NCBI GenBank assembly: GCA_038501625.1
Contig: JAZAYU010000114.1
Location: forward strand, 1,054,001 to 1,118,000
Length of the DNA: 64,000 nucleotides
Reading direction: 5' to 3'
Source: Corbicula japonica
Lineage: Eukaryota; Mollusca; Bivalvia; Venerida; Cyrenidae
The notes beneath the pieces are model-generated. The model ran no database searches. It worked only from the letters and a program-made list of their open reading frames with translations, and was not told the DNA's origin. A program made the translations under genes and the position numbers. How positions within the stretch are numbered: position 1 is the stretch's first letter; each line of letters begins with the position of its first letter. Of the stretch, positions 21,900-34,872 are shown piece after piece.

Positions 21900-23095
21900 T
21901 CTCCAATTCTATTTTGTAGTTTGGTATACTACTGAACAGAACAATTGCAACAGTTGTGATATGAAATCAGAAAACAACATCTTGTAAAACCAATCTACTT
22001 AACACTCTTATTATGTAATTGCTATAAAACACTGTTCCTAATTAAAGGTGGTTGATCAGGGTTGAAGAAGTAAATTTTCAAAAACAACCAAAACCCGACT
22101 AGATAATACTAAACACTGTTCAGTTTAGTATTTCCGGCAACAACCAAATTCACAAGGCTTATATCGCATTCCACTTTTGTATATATTGAATCTGGATCAA
22201 TTTATGTGAACTTTGCAATTTCATGCCAAAGTAAAAAAAAAAAGATACTTTGGTTGCACATCCAAATAAGGAAACACAACAAAGTTGTTTTAGGATGAAA
22301 AATTTTGGTTTTTATTAAAAGAACATACATAAATTACATGTATTAAACAATTTTTTATTTACTTTTAACTATTTCATCCATATTTTTTAAGCTTGTAGAA
22401 AAGAAAAAAAACAATGTACAAGTTTCTTTCATTTTTACTCTAACCTGATTTAATCAATATGATACACAAAGCAGTTTAACAACAAAACTAAATAATTACA
22501 TTGTTCTTCCTTCTTGATTTAGAGATTAATATGCTTAAGTTACTGGACGAATGACAAAAATTATACCCTAAATATCCTTTTAAATGCCCTTCCCCTAATA
22601 AACACCTCCTTGTTAATTTTAGGAAAAAAATTTATTATATATAATATTTATTATAAAATATATTTCAGAATCTTATATTAGAATAAAAATAATTAATATA
22701 AAAAATAAGCGGTCCCTTTCAGAAAAGGTAACACCTTGTTTAAGAAATTTTACAGTATACCATATTAAGTGCCCCTCATCCCACGCCCTGGCTCATTCAA
22801 AATGGGGGTGTGGGGTGGGGTGGAATGGGGGTTAAGGGAAACAAAGAGACCAAAATTTTAACAAATAATAATTATATTCTTATTTCATCAAAGTTTATAT
22901 TTAATAATAAAATGTCATCTTTTTCCAGTTCGGACTCTTCATTTTGCTAAGTACTGAACAGTATTTGGCATATTTAGAGCCACCCTGAGAGTTCCGGGTC
23001 TTCACTTCTCGCTATGTTACAAGTTTACAAATGTAACAGTAAAAAGATGCATTCGGTAATATCACAATTACGGCATTTGATAATAGTTTTGAAGT
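21900..23095. other. AT-rich intergenic sequence with a G-rich tract
   Basis: No gene recognised. GGGGGTGTGGGGTGGGGTGG at 22803-22823 may form a quadruplex. 22590-22730 is related to 38450-38580 (CAGAATCTTATATTAGAATA), an unnamed dispersed repeat. Confidence 0.4.
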
Positions 23096-23573
23096 TTTTT
23101 AACCCTTTCCTCCATATAAACGCATTTTTACGCATGTGCGACCAGAGTAGATCCAGATGTGCCGTCTTATGACCTCATTGTCAACTTCCCGAAGGCACCT
23201 TTTCCTGTGACATACCACAAATAAAGGTTTTAAATATCTGTAAAACACCATTTGTGAAATTGACTGAATTAAAGTGATAGAATAAGTAATTCCATTCTTG
23301 TGGTGCAATTATATTTCGCAGTGGTTTTATTTTTCCTTATTCCATGCTTAAGAAAGTGCGCAAAATCAAACCCTCGCCAAATAAAACCATTTAATATCTT
23401 ATTTTAAAAGACAAATAAATATAAGTGTGGGAATTTACACCCACACAAAAATGTCATTATGTCTTTTGGGTGAAATTTGAGCCCTGTTAAATTTGATTTT
23501 AAAGTTTCATCAAAACAGCACCATCCATTAAAAAAATATTCTAAAATAATTGGCAAACAAGAAAAAAACGTCG

Positions 23574-24670
23574 CCACCCACCGAAAACCAGGTTTTCATT
23601 TAATACTTGTATTTGATATCAATAGATCACAGCTAACTCAAGTTATTATGCAGAAATTGAATTTCCATGACCATGACCTTGATCAAAGAGATCTGAGGAG
23701 CAATTCCGAGTTGCGTCCTGGTATAAGCTATCCACACAACAAGTTTGGTGTCAATAGGTCAAAGAAAACTAAAGTTATTACATGGAAACTGTTTTCTATT
23801 TTAAGCAACAGTGACCTTGACCTTAATCAAAGACACATGTGAAGCAATTCCATGTTGTATCCCATATAAGCTTCCCACACACTAAGTTTGGTGTCAATAG
23901 GTCAAAGCAAACTCAAGTCATTGAGCAGAAACTGAATTTCTATTTTTAGCAACAGTGACCTTGACCTTAACCAGAGATACCCGGGTGGTAATTCCAAGCT
24001 GCCTCTTGATATAAGAAATACAAATACCAAGTTTGGCGACAATAGGCAATTTAGCGTCAATAGACAACTTTCACAAAAAAACTTAAAAATTCTAAGAGAA
24101 AAAGGGGCATAACTTTAGCAAAATACAGTTAGGGGTTATGAAACTTGCCCTGATTATTGATATTGTGATGTCCGACAACTATGTTAAGTTTCAAAGCTGT
24201 ACCTTGAACAGTTATTGAGAAAAAGACAACTTTAACAAAAAACTTAACCAAAATTGTAAGTGAAAAAGGGGCATAACTTGGCAAAATACAGTCAGGGGTT
24301 GTGAAACTTGCCCTGATAATTAGTATTGTGATTTCAGATAACTATGTTAAGTTCCAAAGCTCTACTTTGAATGGTTACTTAGAAAAAGACAACTTTATCA
24401 AAAAATTTAACCAAAATTCTAAGTGAAAAAGGGACATAACTTTGGCAAAACACAGTCAGGGGTTATGAAACTTGTCCTGATAATTTGTATTGTGATGTCA
24501 GATAACTATGTTAAGTTTCAAAGCTCTAGCTTAAACGGTTACTGAGAAAGAGACAACTTTAACAAAAAACTTAACCAAATGTTGATGCCCGCCCGCCCAC
24601 CCACCCGCCCGCTTGCCCAACGACATACCCCAATCTAATAACCAGGATTTTTCTAAAGAAAACCTGGTTA
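23574..24670 (+). mobile_element. HINE-like element with AAAACCAGG/CCTGGTT ends
   Basis: Left GAAAACCAGGTTTTC and right terminal hairpin AACCAGGATTTTTCTAAAGA AAACCTGGTT. Two core types: an AAGTTTGGTGTCAATAGGTC block (2-3 units), then three units of about 170 bp with GGGGCATAACTTTGGCAAAA. A CCCGCCCGCCCACCCACCCG microsatellite precedes the right end. Confidence 0.7.
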
Positions 24671-24774
24671 AAAATGTCATAAGTGTGACAAAAAAGTGTG
24701 ACACTTTCAAAAGTCACATTTGTTCAGACCATTATTTTACATGATGGCCCTTTATCGCTCACCTGAGTACAACA

Positions 24775-25306
24775 AAGTTATTTTTAGTAACAGTGACCAA
24801 GATCCAGATGACCCATATTCGAACTCATCCGAGAAATCATTGGGACAAACATCCTGACCAAGTTTCATGACAATCGGAGCAAAAATGTGACTGCTAGAGT
24901 GTTAACAAGAAAATTCTATTTTTAGTAACAGTGACCTAGTTTTTGGACCCAGATGACCCATATTCGAACTTGTCCAAGGAATCATTGGGACAAACATCCT
25001 GACCATGTTTCATGACATTCGAGGCAAAAATGTGACCACTAGAGTATTAACAAGAAAATTCTATTTTTAGTAACAGTGACCTAGTTTTTGGACCCATATT
25101 CCAACTCGTCCAAGAAATCATTGGGACAAACATCCCGACCAAGTTTCATGACAATCGGAGCAAAAATGTGATCGCTAGAGTGTTAACAAGAAAATTCTTT
25201 TTTTAGTAACAGTGACCTAGTTTTTGGACCCAGATGACCCACATTCAAACTCATCCGAGAAATCATTGGGACAAACATCCTGACCAAGTTTCATGACAAT
25301 CAGAGC
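24775..25306. repeat. 145-bp core satellite, left block
   Basis: About four units; stops inside a monomer at ...CAATCAGAGCAA. Confidence 0.85.
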
Positions 25307-25649
25307 AACAAGAGGGCCAAATGGCCCTATCGCTCACCAGATTCTTGGAAGCATGAAATGAAAGGGTGGAAAGAATTCCAGGAAAGAGCAAGTACACAGC
25401 TTTCTTTTCAACAATGTGAAGAATGGGTTTTATAGTTTCACACAAAGATATGTTTTCACATTTGATAAGGTGATTATTCTACTTGATTTGCTGTGGTATT
25501 ATAGCATTTCATACTGTTACACTTATGTATAATTCTAAGAAGGGTTTAGTCTTCAACCAATTAGATACATGCAGATAATGTTTTCTATTTCGAGGCACTA
25601 GTTTGGTTGTTATTAATAGAATATACCTTTGCTACAAAAATGTTTAACT

Positions 25650-25802
25650 CTTTTTTCCATATATATTTATATATATATATATATATTAAAGGCTACCACT
25701 GCAGATCCTGAACAAACAACACAAATGAGCAGGCTGATCTAGATCTACACTGTTGGTATTGCATAAAAATGTGTATACATGTATATGATGAAAGAGTTTA
25801 AG
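25650..25802. mobile_element. Half MITE copy with (TA)n expansion
   Basis: A single hairpin (25695-25760) preceded by a (TA)n tract at 25660-25686. Confidence 0.5.
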
Positions 25803-26327
25803 ACTAGTTGGGTGAATATCAGGGCCAAAAAGCATAAAACTGGGACTAGAGACCATAATTAGTGCTCAAGTATCTCATTCACATGAAAAATATGACATGC
25901 ACAATTATCTAAACTGTATACTGAACAACTGTTGAAATGTCATGCCAAAATCTGTAAAACTGTGGAAGTTAGCATTAGCAGATTTGATTAATATCTGCTT
26001 GTCTCCTAAAACTAATTAACTAAACCATAGGAAAAACATGTTCGCACTTGAACACTTAAAGGTGAATATATGCGAAAAGTTTCACATCATATTAGCCTGT
26101 CTTAAAATGAAAAAGTTATTTGTGTCATAATATTTTGTAAAATTATTCTTTCTATGAAAAAATGCTGGAATGATCCATATGAAGAACTGTTCAAGAAGTT
26201 CACGTTACAGGGTTTGTGACTGTTACATAGTGCTCATTTCAAGGGAAAATAATCAATTGAGCAACAATGAAAAGTATGTCATAAGTAAAAGTATGTGCAT
26301 TTGAACACTTGATGATCATACATTGTA

Positions 26328-26504
26328 CAGTGAAACCCCTCTATAACAGAGATCTGAGGGACTAAGGGAAAGTGTCCTTAATAGCGGGTTGTCCTTAATT
26401 GTGGGTATAAATCAAGAAGAAAACAACATTTGCGTTCTTTAAAAACTTGTCCATAATACTGGGGTGCCCTTAATATTGAGTGTTTGTAATGAGGGGTTTT
26501 ACTG
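26328..26504. mobile_element. pogo-like MITE, 177 bp, TA target site
   Basis: TA|CAGTGAAACCCCTC ... GAGGGGTTTTACTG|TA. Confidence 0.8.
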
Positions 26505-26619
26505 TATTTGCAAGCATTTAAGGCAATATTTTCAAAATGGGTGTTCAGTTTACCTATATTTTGTGTCATTCTTTGACACTCTGTCAGAACAAGAGGTTGA
26601 ATTAATTGAACAAGTAATT

Positions 26620-27290
26620 TCCATTTTACAGGCAACACTAAGTTTCATGTTAGAGTTGCATTTGAAAGGGATATAACTCATGAAATATTGAAACTGGAGG
26701 TATCATTCTTGTTGTCACAGATGGCATTGTTAGTGCTGATGATATATTCCAAGTACGAAGTGAATAAAACCAGTACTTTCAAAGTTATAGGCAACATTAA
26801 GTTTCATGTTAAAGATGCATTTGAAAGGGGCATAACTCAAAAAATATTGAAACTGGAGTTATCATTCTTGTTGTCACAGATGGCATTGTTCATGCTGATG
26901 ATATATTCCAAGTATGAGGTGAATAGGACACGTACTTTCAATGTTATAGGCAACATTAAGTTTCAGGTTATAACTAAAAAAATATTGAAACTGGAGTTAT
27001 CATTCTTGTCGTCACAGATGGCATTGTTCGTGCTAATGATATATTCCAAGTATAAAGTAAATAGGACAAGTACTTTCAAAGTTATCGGCAACATTAAGTT
27101 TCAGGTTAAAGTTGCATTTGAAAGGGGCATAACTAAAAAAATATTGAAACCAGAGTTATCATTCTTGTCGTCACAGATGTAAATTGTTCATGCTGATGAT
27201 ATATTCCAAGAATGAAGTGAATAGGACAAGAACTTTCAAAGTTATAGGCAACATTAAGTTTCAGGTGAAAGTTTGGGGGACTACGGGGCG
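26620..27290. repeat. About 150-160 bp tandem repeat (four-plus units)
   Basis: Units with GGCAACATTAAGTTTCATGT, GGGGCATAACT, ATATTGAAACTGGAGTTATC and GCTGATGATATATTCCAAGT; ends in a GC-rich tail (GGGGCGCCGCCGCTGCTGCC). Looks like another HINE core. The 164-codon open frame here is repeat-derived. Confidence 0.8.
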
Positions 27291-27884
27291 CCGCCGCTGC
27301 TGCCAAACAATAGGATCCCTAAAGAATTCAAGCAGACCTTTGGTGTTCTGTTAGTGAGTTTATATATTGGGGTCTATATGGACAAATATGATTGTTCAAT
27401 AGTATAGTCATACTTAAGTTTAAAGTCAGGGCTTTAAAAACAGTGAATGAAATACTTATTAAGCTCGATTTTCAAAGTACTATAACGTTAAAATGCTAAT
27501 TCAGTCAGTACCTGTAAAAAATGACATAAATGTTACCTTATTCAAATCTCCAAGCTCTGTTGTTAAATTAAGTTAACACTGACCTAAAGCATTCCAGTTC
27601 AAGAAAACACTCACAATGAACATGAGCAATGACCTCTTATATATCTTAACAGCAAATATTGCACCAACTCTAAATATAAACTGAAGATAGGTAAAGATAT
27701 TGAATTGTAGACACTTAAAATTTTTCACTCTGCTACTAAAGTGTTTGTTTCAAATTTAATCACAGATCAACCAGCGAATGAATTGTTCAGGAAAGATTGA
27801 ATTTTAAAATGGTATGAACTCTGTGTCAAGGTCTGGTTGATAACTGTAGAAGAACACAATTAAACTCTTGAGTTCTGAGACCGG

Positions 27885-28750
27885 TATTGTACTCGACACA
27901 CCGCCTTGTCATGGTGAACATTTGTGCCAAGTTATTTTGAAAAGCAATGAGAAATAACAAATTTACAGGGAAGACAAGTTAATTCTATTTTCATTAACAG
28001 TGACCTAGTTTTTGGACCAAGATGTCCCATATTCAAACTCGTCCGAGAAATTGCTGGGTCAGACATCCCGACCAAGTTTCATGACAATCGAAACAAAAAT
28101 GTGACAGCTAGAGTGTTAACCAAAAAATTATATTTTTAATTACAGTGACCTAGTTTTTGGACCCATATTCGAACTCGTCCAAGAATAATTGGGACAAACA
28201 TCCTGACCAAGTTTCATGACAATCAGAGCAAAAATGTCACAGCAACAGTGTTAACAGGGAAATTCTATTTTTAGTAACAGTGACCTAGTTTTTGGACCCA
28301 GATGATCCATATTCGAACACGTACAAGAAATCATTGGTACAAACATCCTAAGAACATCCAAGAAATTACTGGGACAGACATCCTGACTAAGTTTCATGAC
28401 AATTGGAGCAAAAATGTTACGGCAAGAGTGTTAACAAGAAATTTCTATTTTAAAAAGCACTAATGTTGTTTTTAGACCAAGATGACCCATATTCGAACTC
28501 GTCCAAGAAATCACCGAGACGAACATCCTGACCAAGTTTCATGACAACAAAGCAAAAATGTGACCGCTAGAGTGTTAACAAGAAAATTCTATTTTTAGTA
28601 ACAGTGACCTAGTTTTTGGACCCAGATGACCCATATTCAAACTCATCTAAGAAATCATTTAGACAAACATCCTGACCAAGTTTCAAAACAATTGAGGCAA
28701 AAATGTGACCGCTAGAGTGTCAACAAACTAATGCATAATGTACTGACCGG
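27885..28750. repeat. Chimeric core array joining two satellite families
   Basis: Begins with one A-type monomer of the 5.3-kb family (CACCGCCTTGTCATGGTGAA) and switches, at the shared CTATTTT...AACAGTGACCT box, to five or so units of the 145-bp family. Confidence 0.8.
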
Positions 28751-28905
28751 CGGACAGACAATAAAACTGAGACTAGAGACCATACTCAATTCTCAAGCAT
28801 CTGACTGCCAAAAACTGAAAAAAATGAAATGCATGAGTTCTGAGACCCCCTATTTATATGCCAGTTTGTTTACATACACTGTATACAGCTGAAACCTCTC
28901 TTTAA

Positions 28906-29102
28906 CCCTTTCCTCCATAATTACCCATTTTTATGCATCTGCGACAAGTGTAGATCCAGATCAGCCGGCAAATTTGTGCCATCTGATCAGGATCTGCAGT
29001 GGTTCCAATGGGTCAGAAATAACCTAATGAATCAAAAAGCAAACAGTGTAGATCCTGATAAAATAATATGGGTGGATGTGCCAACTGATCTAGATCTAGG
29101 GT
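28906..29102 (-). mobile_element. Double-hairpin MITE, right end truncated
   Basis: TTAACCCTTTCCTCCATAAT start; the second hairpin is cut short before the terminal CCC end. Confidence 0.65.
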
Positions 29103-29823
29103 TAATATAGTCTGAACATTTTAAGAATTAGCTTTAAATTTGTTGTAGTTGGTGTTTTAAAGCGACATTACTTCAATTTAACCCGCTCTTGTATGAAATA
29201 TTACATGTATTTGGAACTATAGTCACTAATTTGCAGCATTAGTTCGGGCTAATAAAATTTTAATTTACTGAATTAAATTTGGTCCGCGCGACTAAAAACG
29301 AAAGTAAGATTTCCGAAACGTCACAGAAATCGAGATCGCGCATGAAGTTGTCGCGTCGTTAAAAATAAATGCTAAATATAGCTCCATTATATTTAGCTTC
29401 TTAAAAGTTCGTGAATGACAATTTAACAATATCATTTAAAAATCCCATCTATAAGAAAGAATTTGACCAGACCTTTTGTGTTCTGTTAAAGAGGTCATAA
29501 ATTGGAGTCTATTTGGACAAAAATGATGTTTTTAGTGGTATATTCTTATTTATATTATTATAATTTTAAAGCTGGGGCTTTAATTACAAACAGTGAATAA
29601 AATATTAAGAAAAGTCTGATATTCAAAGTGCTTTAAAGTAAGAATGTTGTTTACCTTATAAAAACTCCCAGAGCAAAGTTCTTAAAATTGCATAACACAG
29701 ATCTAAGCAGGAAAGTTCAGTAGGTCATTCATTGACCACGGACAAGAGCTCTTTCTCTCTGTTTTCTTTTGAGACAGTAGTTTGCTTGAAATTAATAGAC
29801 TAAACCTTTTCTACAAAAATGCT

Positions 29824-30058
29824 TAACCTTTTCCTCCATATATATACTTTTTTTCAATGGACAATCAGTGTAGATCCAGATCAGTCAGCATATCCCTTTT
29901 GCTAAACAAAATCTACACTGTTAGCCTTTTTTATTTGTTCAGTTAATTCTGACTAAAATTCAACCAGTGCAGATCCTGAATAGACTACATAAATAAGCCA
30001 GCTGATCTGGATTTACACTGTTGGCATAGCAAAAAAATATGTACGAGTGGAAAGAGTT
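29824..30058 (+). mobile_element. Double-hairpin MITE copy
   Basis: TTAACCTTTTCCTCCATATA start with both hairpins diverged. Confidence 0.6.
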
Positions 30059-30224
30059 TGGTCAAGATCAGGGCTAAAGACAATAAAACTGAGACTAGAG
30101 ACCATACTCAATTCTCAAGCAAATGACTGCTGAAAACTGATACTAGTCTTAGAAAAAAATCACATGCTGGAGTTCTGAGACCTCCAATTAACTAGCCATT
30201 TTTTATACATACACGTACAACATA

Positions 30225-30456
30225 ACCCTTTCCTCCTTATATACGCATTTTTACGCAGGTGGAACAAGTAGATCCAGATCAGCTGGCACATTCCTGCCGT
30301 CTGATCAGGATCTGCACTGGTCCCATTTTAGTTAGAAATAACCTAATACATAAAAAAGCGAACAGTGCAGATCCTGATCAGATTGTTTGGATGTGCCGGC
30401 TGATCTGGATCTACACTGTTCGCCCATGCAAAAAGTTGTGTATATGGATGAAAGGG
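30225..30456 (-). mobile_element. Double-hairpin MITE, near-full copy
   Basis: ACCCTTTCCTCCTTATATAC ... GGATGAAAGGG|TTAA, spacer inverted. Confidence 0.75.
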
Positions 30457-31324
30457 TTAATATAGTCTGAACATTTTGTGAATGTACTTCAAATTTGTTG
30501 TTGTTGTTGTTGTTGCTTTACTTACAAATTTGAACAAAATATTCACAAAAGCCCATGTTCAGTGCTATAAATTACAAATGATTATTTCATAGAATATGTC
30601 AAAATTTACCCTATAAAAACTTCCAGAGCAAAGTTCTTAATATTGCATAACACAGATCTAAGCAGGAAAGTTCAGTAGGTCATTTAATATGACCAGCAAC
30701 CAGAGCATTGAACTCCATAATGCATTCTTATACATCTTAATATAGCTGAAGACAGGTAGAACTATTGAAATTTTGTCACTTAAAATTTTCACTCTGCTAC
30801 TAAAATTTTTGTTTCAAATTTTATCACTGAACAACCAGTGAATGAATTGTTCAGGAAAGATTGAATTTTTAGATGGTATAAAGTTTGTGCCAAAATCTGG
30901 TTGATAACTATAGAAAATCAAAGGTTAAAAACAGAATTTAAAAGAAAAAAATTTTGAAAACCCCAGGGCGGGGCCCCTGGGCAATTCAAGAACATGATTT
31001 TAATAATTTGAGTAGAGATCATTAATATCAATATTCATACCAAATTTGATGACAATCAGATAAAAAATGTGACCTCTATTGCATTAACAAAATTTTTGCT
31101 TTAATCTGACCTAGTGACCTAGTTTTTGACCCAAGATGACCCAGTTTCAATAGGGGTCATCACACCACCAAGAGAAACATTCTGACCAAGTTTGATGAAA
31201 ATCGGTTGAAAACTGTGGCCTCTATCGCGTTAACAAAGAAAATGTTGACGGACGACGGACGACGGACATCTGGTGCCCCTCTGATCACAATAGCTCACTC
31301 AGAGCCTTCGGCTCTGGTGAGCTA

Positions 31325-32515
31325 AAAATGTGACTGCTAGAGGGTTAACAAGAAAATTCTATTTTTAGTAACAGTGACCTAGTTTTTGGACCCAAATTAC
31401 CCATTTTCGAACTCGTCCGAGAAAGCATTGGGACAAACATCCTGACCAAGTTTCATTACAATCGGAGCAAAAATGTGACCGCTAGAGTGTTAACAAGAAA
31501 ATTCTATTTTTCGTAACAGTGACCTAGTTTTTGGACCCAGATGACCCATATTCGAATTCATCTGAGAAATCATTAGGACAAACATCCTGACCAAGTTTCA
31601 TGACAATCAGAGCAAAATTGTGACCGCTAGAGTGTTAACAAGATAATTCTATTTTTAGCAACAGTGACCTAGTTTTTGGACCTAGATGACACATATTCGA
31701 ACTTGTTCGAGAAATCACTGGGACAAACATCCTGACCAAGTTTCATGACAATCGGAGTAAAAATGTGACCGCTAGAGTGTTAACAAGAAAATTCTATTTT
31801 TAGTAACAGTGACCTAGCATTTGGACCCAGTTGACCCATATTCGAACTCGTCCGAGAAATCATTGGGACAAACATCCTGACCAAGTTTCATGACAATCGG
31901 AGCAAAAATGTGACCGCTAGAGTGTTAACAAGATAATTCTATTTTTAGTAACAGTGACCTAGTTTTTGGACCCAGATGACCCATATTCGAACTCGTCCAA
32001 GAAATCATTAGGACAAACATCCTGACCAAGTTTCATGACAATCGGATCAAAAATGAGACCGCTAGAGTGTTAACAAGATAATTCTATTTTTAGTAACAGT
32101 GACCTAGTTTTTGGACCCAGATGACCCACATTCGAACTCGTCCGAGAAATCATAGGGACAAACACCCTGACCAAGTTTCATGACAATCGGAGCAAAAATG
32201 TGACCGCTAGTGTTAACAAGAAAATTCTATTTTTAGTAACAGTGACCTAGTTTTTGGAACCAGATGACCCATGTTCGAACTCGTCCGAGAAATCATTGGG
32301 ACAAACATCCTGACCAAGTTTCATGACAATCGGATCAAAAATGTGACCGCTAGAGTGTTAACAAGAAAATTCTATTTTTAGTAACAGTGACCTAGTTTTT
32401 GGACCCAGATGACCCATAATCGAACTCGTCCGAGAAATCATTGGGACAAACATCCTGACCATGTTTCATGACAATCGGAGCAAAAATGTGACCGCTAGAG
32501 TGTTAACGAACTAAG
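31325..32515. repeat. 145-bp core satellite, right block
   Basis: About eight units of very uniform sequence; the first resumes AAAATGTGACTGCTAGAG where the left block stopped. Confidence 0.85.
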
Positions 32516-32589
32516 TGTGGACGGACGACGGACGACGGACATTCATCGATCCTAATAGCTCACCCTGAGCCAGCTCAGGTGAGCTAAAA

Positions 32590-34205
32590 AAGACAAGTTT
32601 TAGTGTTGTTTTAGTAAAAGGTGCATTTATTAAACATCAAATAAGGATAAAATTAAGCATATTATACTTAAAGTAATCAAAATTTATGCTATAAAGGCAA
32701 GCGTGGTAGATTAGAAAAATACCTCAAGAAAATCAATACATCTTTGCTTTATAAATTTATAGGACTTTAAAGATTAAAAGTACATAAGAAATGCTTTGTG
32801 TATCATTAAGTTTTATGTTTCTAGATGCAATAATTTTAATATAATCACCTCTATTAAAATTATATCCCTTAAGAAAATATAAGCTAAATTTGTCAGGAGT
32901 GTGACATTATGCACATATTGCAATATTCTGTCCACATATCCTTTACAAGAAAACAAGAGCATGTTTTTTCCTAGAAGTCTATGTCATGTTTTAAATTGTG
33001 ACAAACAGAAATGGCCTTAGTGAAACATTTTTAGTGCAATGCACTTATTATGGTTGTCAGGAGTGTGACAAGAGTGTGACACACTTTCTTAAAAATATTA
33101 ATTTTTTTTTATCTTTATGCAATACCACAAGTTCTAAAGCACTTATATTTGATGCTTCAACGTGTATTTTAACAGAAATGCACATTTAAATAATAAGAAA
33201 CAGTAATAATTGTATTTTAAGGCTTAAGCACATAAATTAAAATTCTTGTGATTTATTTAATGTTGGTCAATAAAGCTCCATAAAATCTTTATTCTGCCTC
33301 ATATGAGTATAACTTGATTGATTTTGATCACTGTAAAAACATATGGACCAACCAGTTTGGACTTTTTATAAACTTAAATTCTTTACATTTTTTTCACTTT
33401 ACTTGCCATTTTTCAAATGACAATATCTCAGCAACCAGTTGACTGATTTCAAAAATCTTTTCAGTTTTGTACTCAGTTTCAATAAGCAAAAAAATACAGA
33501 ATAACATGAACTTTAATTTTTCACTATTTTTTTTACTTTTCCAGCCATTTTTTTTAAACAGCCCTTGTGGGAAAAACAAAGTCATAAAAAATGAGCAGTT
33601 TGTAACATAATGTAGTTTACAGTTCATATTTTTCTGTTATTTAGAAAAACATTGTAAAAAAATTGATGATTAATGGATAAGTTTTATTTTTCATTCACAT
33701 GTCACATGCTTGTGTTGTACTTTTACATACATGTACAGAAGTATTGATATGTATTATTTACTTTTATTTGTTTCATTTGTTACTAGGAAGTAAAGTTTGC
33801 TGACTTATAGCAGTCAAAACCTTAAGTCCTATAAATAAGACCTAACAAAAACTTGTATCATGTTTTAATTTTCATGATACAAGAGACCACATGCTTGGCA
33901 CACCCCAGACAAAATTTTGCTAATGTGCTAAAAATGTGCTAATTAAAGGCCTATAATGGTCAGTACATTTGTATTTTGAAACATTTAAATAAATTACTAT
34001 TTCATCGTAATACTCTACCCTGACTAAATTTCTAAATTTTTCTCCAGTTCAAAGATACAGACATTTCAAAATATATGCATGTCTATACACAGTACAGAAA
34101 GTTAACATTACCCTCAGTATTTAAAATATTGCAAGTAGATAAATGTCGCTTTGTTATGCAGGTTTATAAACATCAAATTTGTAACAAAGCTGAGAGTATA
34201 TTATA
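32590..34205. other. AT-rich intergenic sequence
   Basis: No exon, RNA gene or clear element recognised. TGTCAGGAGTGTGACA-like motifs occur at 32895 and 33056. Confidence 0.4.
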
Positions 34206-34348
34206 TAAATATCACATCCCATTGGGGGAGACAGTACGAAATGTTAACCCGAGAGAAGTAATGTCAACCGAGGCGTTAGCCGAGGTTGACATTACATTCT
34301 CAAGGGTTAACATTTCGTACTGTCTCCCCCAATGGGATGTGATATTTA
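34206..34348. repeat. 143-bp near-perfect palindrome
   Basis: TAAATATCACATCCCATTGG and onward pairs with the inverse ending GGGATGTGATATTTA; centre GAGGCGTTAGCCGAG. A TGACGTCA-type site follows at 34539. Confidence 0.9.
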
Positions 34349-34872
34349 TTTTATTACACCGAACATCCGAACATTTGTTTTTTTTTAGAGATCTTGACTA
34401 TGACCGAATTAATTGCTTATCTCCCTTGGTCAATTACGCATGCGTAGAAGTTAATTTGTAATCGGATTTCCAAGATATTTATTTTTAGATCCACGCGAGG
34501 GTGACAGTATACTGTCGCATATGTGACAGTAGAAATTATCTCCCTCTGACGTCACATTACGCTATATAGTAAACTAATCACGTGAGGTGTAATAAATTGC
34601 AAATGTACAGCTAGCAAACCCTCAACATCTGATCTGGATCTACACTGGTTGCTTCTTGGTCAGAATTAATCTAATGAATCTATTAAAAGTTAATAAATTC
34701 AACAGAAAAATTGACATAAGAAAGCATTCTTACTTCAGTCTGTCTGTTATTTCTAAAACCTGAAGAAACAAAATTAAATATCCACAAAAATAAACGATTT
34801 TACAATAGAACAGAAATAGCAGTCACATGGCTTCCATGACCAGATTTCAGCTGCACTTAGAATATATATATA

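Larger units (their letters stand above)
25560..30930. repeat. Diverged tandem segmental duplication
   Basis: Blocks recur in order: 25560-25880 with 29757-30150; 27300-27500 with 29450-29640; 29640-29725 with 30595-30690; 27660-27850 with 30730-30910 (CACTCTGCTACTAAA, GAATTGTTCAGGAAAGATTG, CTGGTTGATAACT). The unit is about 2.5-3 kb with MITE and array insertions between blocks. Confidence 0.6.
25307..31325 (+). mobile_element. Inner insertion with its own HINE-type ends
   Basis: Left AGAGGGCCAAATGGCCCTAT CGCTCACCAG; right: GACGGACGACGGACGACGGA microsatellite, then GCCTTCGGCTCTGGTGAGCT. CTCACCAG/CTGGTGAG are inverted. The flanking monomer is restored exactly across the gap. The 6 kb between contains MITEs and duplicated segments, so it may have grown by later events or joined two insertions. 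Confidence 0.55.
24744..32587 (+). mobile_element. Outer HINE-like element with GCTCACCTGA/TCAGGTGAGC ends, split by insertion
   Basis: Left ATGGCCCTTTATCGCTCACC TGA (24742-24764). Right end: GACGGACGACGGAC microsatellite, then the hairpin CTGAGCCAGCTCAGGTGAGC (to 32585). The core is 145-bp units with GTGACCTAGTTTTTGGACCC, AAATCATTGGGACAAACATC and CTGACCAAGTTTCATGACAA. Split between 25306 and 31325. Confidence 0.7.

Noticed and set aside
26688..27182. 164-codon open frame with internal repeats
   Set aside because: It spans three tandem repeat units and simply repeats the same low-complexity translation; no start context, splice signal or known domain.
34075..34461. 128-codon open frame over the 34.2-kb palindrome
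   Set aside because: Coding potential arises from the palindrome read through; no recognisable protein.
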